NCBI GenBank assembly: GCA_023433985.1
Contig: JAEYTN010000563.1
Location: 1 to 6,747, forward strand
Length of the DNA: 6,747 nt
Origin: Pseudomonadota bacterium
Lineage (GTDB): Bacteria; Pseudomonadota; Alphaproteobacteria; Rhizobiales; Devosiaceae
Direction: 5' to 3'
A model generated the notes under the pieces. The model made no database searches. It worked only from the letters and a program-made list of their open reading frames with translations, and was not told where the DNA came from. The stretch's first letter is position 1. Each line of letters begins with the position of its first letter. Made by a program: the position numbers and the translations under genes. Shown one piece after another: positions 5,424-6,747 of this stretch.

Positions 5424-6422
5424 ATGACCCTGCCGCGCTATGCCCTCGATCTCAGCTACGAAGCATTCGAGTCCCTCGGTCCGGGCGAGTTGCCCTATCG
5501 CGCGCTGTTCACGCCGCACGAGGACATCCCGCGCCCTCTCCGCCGCTGGGCCAAGGCGAACGAGCTCGCCCCGCGCGCCCTCACCCGTCGCGACCGGCTG
5601 ACCTCGCACACCTCCGAGAAGATCCTGTTCGGCCTGCGAGACGGCTACGCCATCGAGTCGGTGCTGATCCGCCGGCACGACGGCTACACCGCCTGTGTCT
5701 CGTCGCAGGTGGGGTGCGCATTCGCCTGCCGGTTCTGCGCGTCGGGGCAGGCGGGGCTGAGGCGTAACCTCAGTGCCGGCGAGATCGTCGAGCAGGTCGT
5801 TCGCCTTGGTACGCGGGTCAACCGCATCGTCTTCATGGGCATCGGCGAGCCGCTCAACAACTACGACAACGTGCTCGCCGCCATCCGCATCCTGCGCGAC
5901 CGGCGCGGCATGGATTTCCCGGCAAGCGGCATCACAATCTCCACCATCGGTATCCCCCGGGCGCTGAAGGCGCTGCGCGAGGAGCACCTGAAGCTCAACC
6001 TCACCATCTCGCTCCATGCCACCACCGACGAGACGCGCGGCCACCTGATCCCTGGCGCACGCAAGCACGCCATCGCCGACGTGGTGGGCGGCGCGCTGAG
6101 CTGGGCGCAGCGCCACAACCGCCTAATCACCTTCGTCTATCTGCTGCTTCCCGGCATCAACGACACCGAGTCCGATCTCGCCCGGCTGGTCGCCATGTTC
6201 CGCAACCAGCCGGCCCGCCTCAACCTGATGCGCTGGAACAGCGTCGACAGCCTGGGTTTCAGCCGCATTTCCGATGCCCGGCTGCACCATTTCCGTACCG
6301 GGCTGGCCCGCGTCGGCATTCCCGTCGTCGTCCGCGACACCCAGGGCAAGGGCATCGATGCGGCTTGCGGTCAGCTCTGGCTGCGCGACTTGCAGGGCCA
6401 TCCGCTCGCCCGCGCCGCCTGA
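5424..6422 (+). CDS. Short RlmN/Cfr-family radical SAM enzyme, probable rRNA adenine methyltransferase
   Basis: The 332-residue protein belongs to the RlmN/Cfr radical SAM methyltransferases, which methylate A2503 of 23S rRNA (RlmN at C2, also tRNA A37; Cfr at C8, giving antibiotic resistance). The [4Fe-4S] motif CX3CX2C is at C98, C102 and C105. The family's further conserved cysteines are present: C91 (in CVSSQVGC) and C315 (in IDAACGQL). The SAM-binding GEP motif is at 141-143 (MGIGEPLNN; canonical enzymes usually read GMGEP), and further typical motifs are ITISTIGIP (170-178), LTISLHATTDE (193-203) and LLPGIND (241-247). It is shorter than typical alphaproteobacterial RlmN (about 380-420 residues) and has a reduced N-terminal accessory domain, so it may be a second, non-housekeeping paralogue. 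The gene symbol is withheld for that reason. No Shine-Dalgarno precedes the ATG; a promoter ends just before it. Confidence 0.88.
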   Translation: MTLPRYALDLSYEAFESLGPGELPYRALFTPHEDIPRPLRRWAKANELAPRALTRRDRLTSHTSEKILFGLRDGYAIESVLIRRHDGYTACVSSQVGCAFACRFCASGQAGLRRNLSAGEIVEQVVRLGTRVNRIVFMGIGEPLNNYDNVLAAIRILRDRRGMDFPASGITISTIGIPRALKALREEHLKLNLTISLHATTDETRGHLIPGARKHAIADVVGGALSWAQRHNRLITFVYLLLPGINDTESDLARLVAMFRNQPARLNLMRWNSVDSLGFSRISDARLHHFRTGLARVGIPVVVRDTQGKGIDAACGQLWLRDLQGHPLARAA

Positions 6423-6436
6423 TCGCCGCCACGGCT

Positions 6437-6465
6437 TTGACATCCTCCCCGCAGCTAAGTAACCA
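6437..6465 (+). promoter_or_regulatory. Possible uxaC promoter
   Basis: A perfect -35 TTGACA (6437-6442) in the gap after the radical SAM gene is followed after 17 bases by TAACCA (6460-6465), a weak -10. If used, it would give a leader of about 17 bases containing the GGAGGAG ribosome site at 6474-6480. This would make uxaC independently transcribed. Confidence 0.4.
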
Positions 6466-6488
6466 GACGGTTCGGAGGAGACTTGCTC

Positions 6489-6747
6489 ATGGCACTGCTG
6501 CACGACGACCGCCTGTTCGACGCCGAACCGCGAGCCCGCGACGTGGCGCGCGCCCTCTATGCCGGGATCAAGGATCTGCCGCTGGTTTCGCCGCATGGCC
6601 ATACCGAGCCGCGCTGGTACGCCGAGAACGAGCGCTTCCCCGACCCCGCCCAACTGCTGATCGTCCCCGACCACTACGTCTTCCGCATGCTCTTCAGCCA
6701 GGGCATCCGGCTCGAGGACCTGGGTGTGCCGACCACCGACGGCTCGG
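6489..6747 (+). CDS. uxaC: Glucuronate isomerase (uronate isomerase), N-terminal part
   Basis: Eighty-six codons are visible before the window ends; the full enzyme is about 465-470 residues. UxaC interconverts D-glucuronate with D-fructuronate and D-galacturonate with D-tagaturonate, the first step of hexuronate catabolism in the cytoplasm. It is an amidohydrolase-superfamily TIM barrel. The H36-G37-H38 motif in LVSPHGHTEPRWYAEN is the strand-1 metal-binding HxH. The following PDPAQLLIVPDHYVFRML (51-68) is typical of the family. The ATG at 6489 has a strong GGAGGAG ribosome site eight bases upstream. It begins 66 bases after the radical SAM gene with a possible own promoter between. It is truncated by the window edge, not broken. 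Uxu or transporter genes would be expected beyond the edge. Confidence 0.9.
   Translation, partial: MALLHDDRLFDAEPRARDVARALYAGIKDLPLVSPHGHTEPRWYAENERFPDPAQLLIVPDHYVFRMLFSQGIRLEDLGVPTTDGS

Overview
This is a GC-rich window with the content of an alphaproteobacterium, most likely of the order Hyphomicrobiales (a Devosia-like genome would fit). The strongest lineage clues are an MbfA-type ferritin/VIT iron exporter gene and, directly upstream of it, a perfect iron control element (ICE), the operator of the alphaproteobacterial regulator Irr. The genus is an inference; no database search was possible. The content looks chromosomal: no insertion sequence, integrase, CRISPR array or phage gene was seen.

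Layout, left to right. (1) 79-163 (-) is a tRNA-Leu(CAG) with its own promoter on its upstream side. (2) 304-942 (+) is a PaiB-family FMN-binding regulator. It converges on (3) 945-1928 (-), mbfA, with only two bases between the stop codons. (4) The intergenic region 1929-2106 holds the mbfA promoter, whose -10 element lies inside the ICE. It separates mbfA from (5) 2107-2961 (+), a secreted SMP-30/gluconolactonase-like beta-propeller. (6) Two back-to-back hairpins (2973-3005 and 3009-3040) sit where this gene converges on (7) 3012-3701 (-), a NIPSNAP-family protein. (8) That gene is divergent from 3789-4763 (+), a YafY-type HTH/WYL regulator. The 87-base gap between them holds a perfect 9-bp inverted repeat that is the obvious candidate operator. 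(9) 4790-5356 (+) is a TetR-family regulator 26 bases downstream of the WYL gene. (10) 5424-6422 (+) is an unusually short RlmN/Cfr-family radical SAM enzyme. It follows an AT-rich island with an 8-bp inverted repeat and a promoter placed so that the mRNA could be leaderless. (11) 6489-6747 (+) is the start of uxaC (glucuronate isomerase), cut by the window edge.

There is no single large operon. The window is a set of small units: iron export/storage under probable Irr control, a NIPSNAP gene with its probable local WYL repressor and an adjacent TetR gene, an atypical rRNA-methylase-like gene, and the start of a hexuronate catabolic gene. No clearly new multi-gene system is visible. The items most worth following up are the short RlmN/Cfr-like enzyme with its odd promoter, the ICE over the mbfA promoter, and the WYL/NIPSNAP operator.
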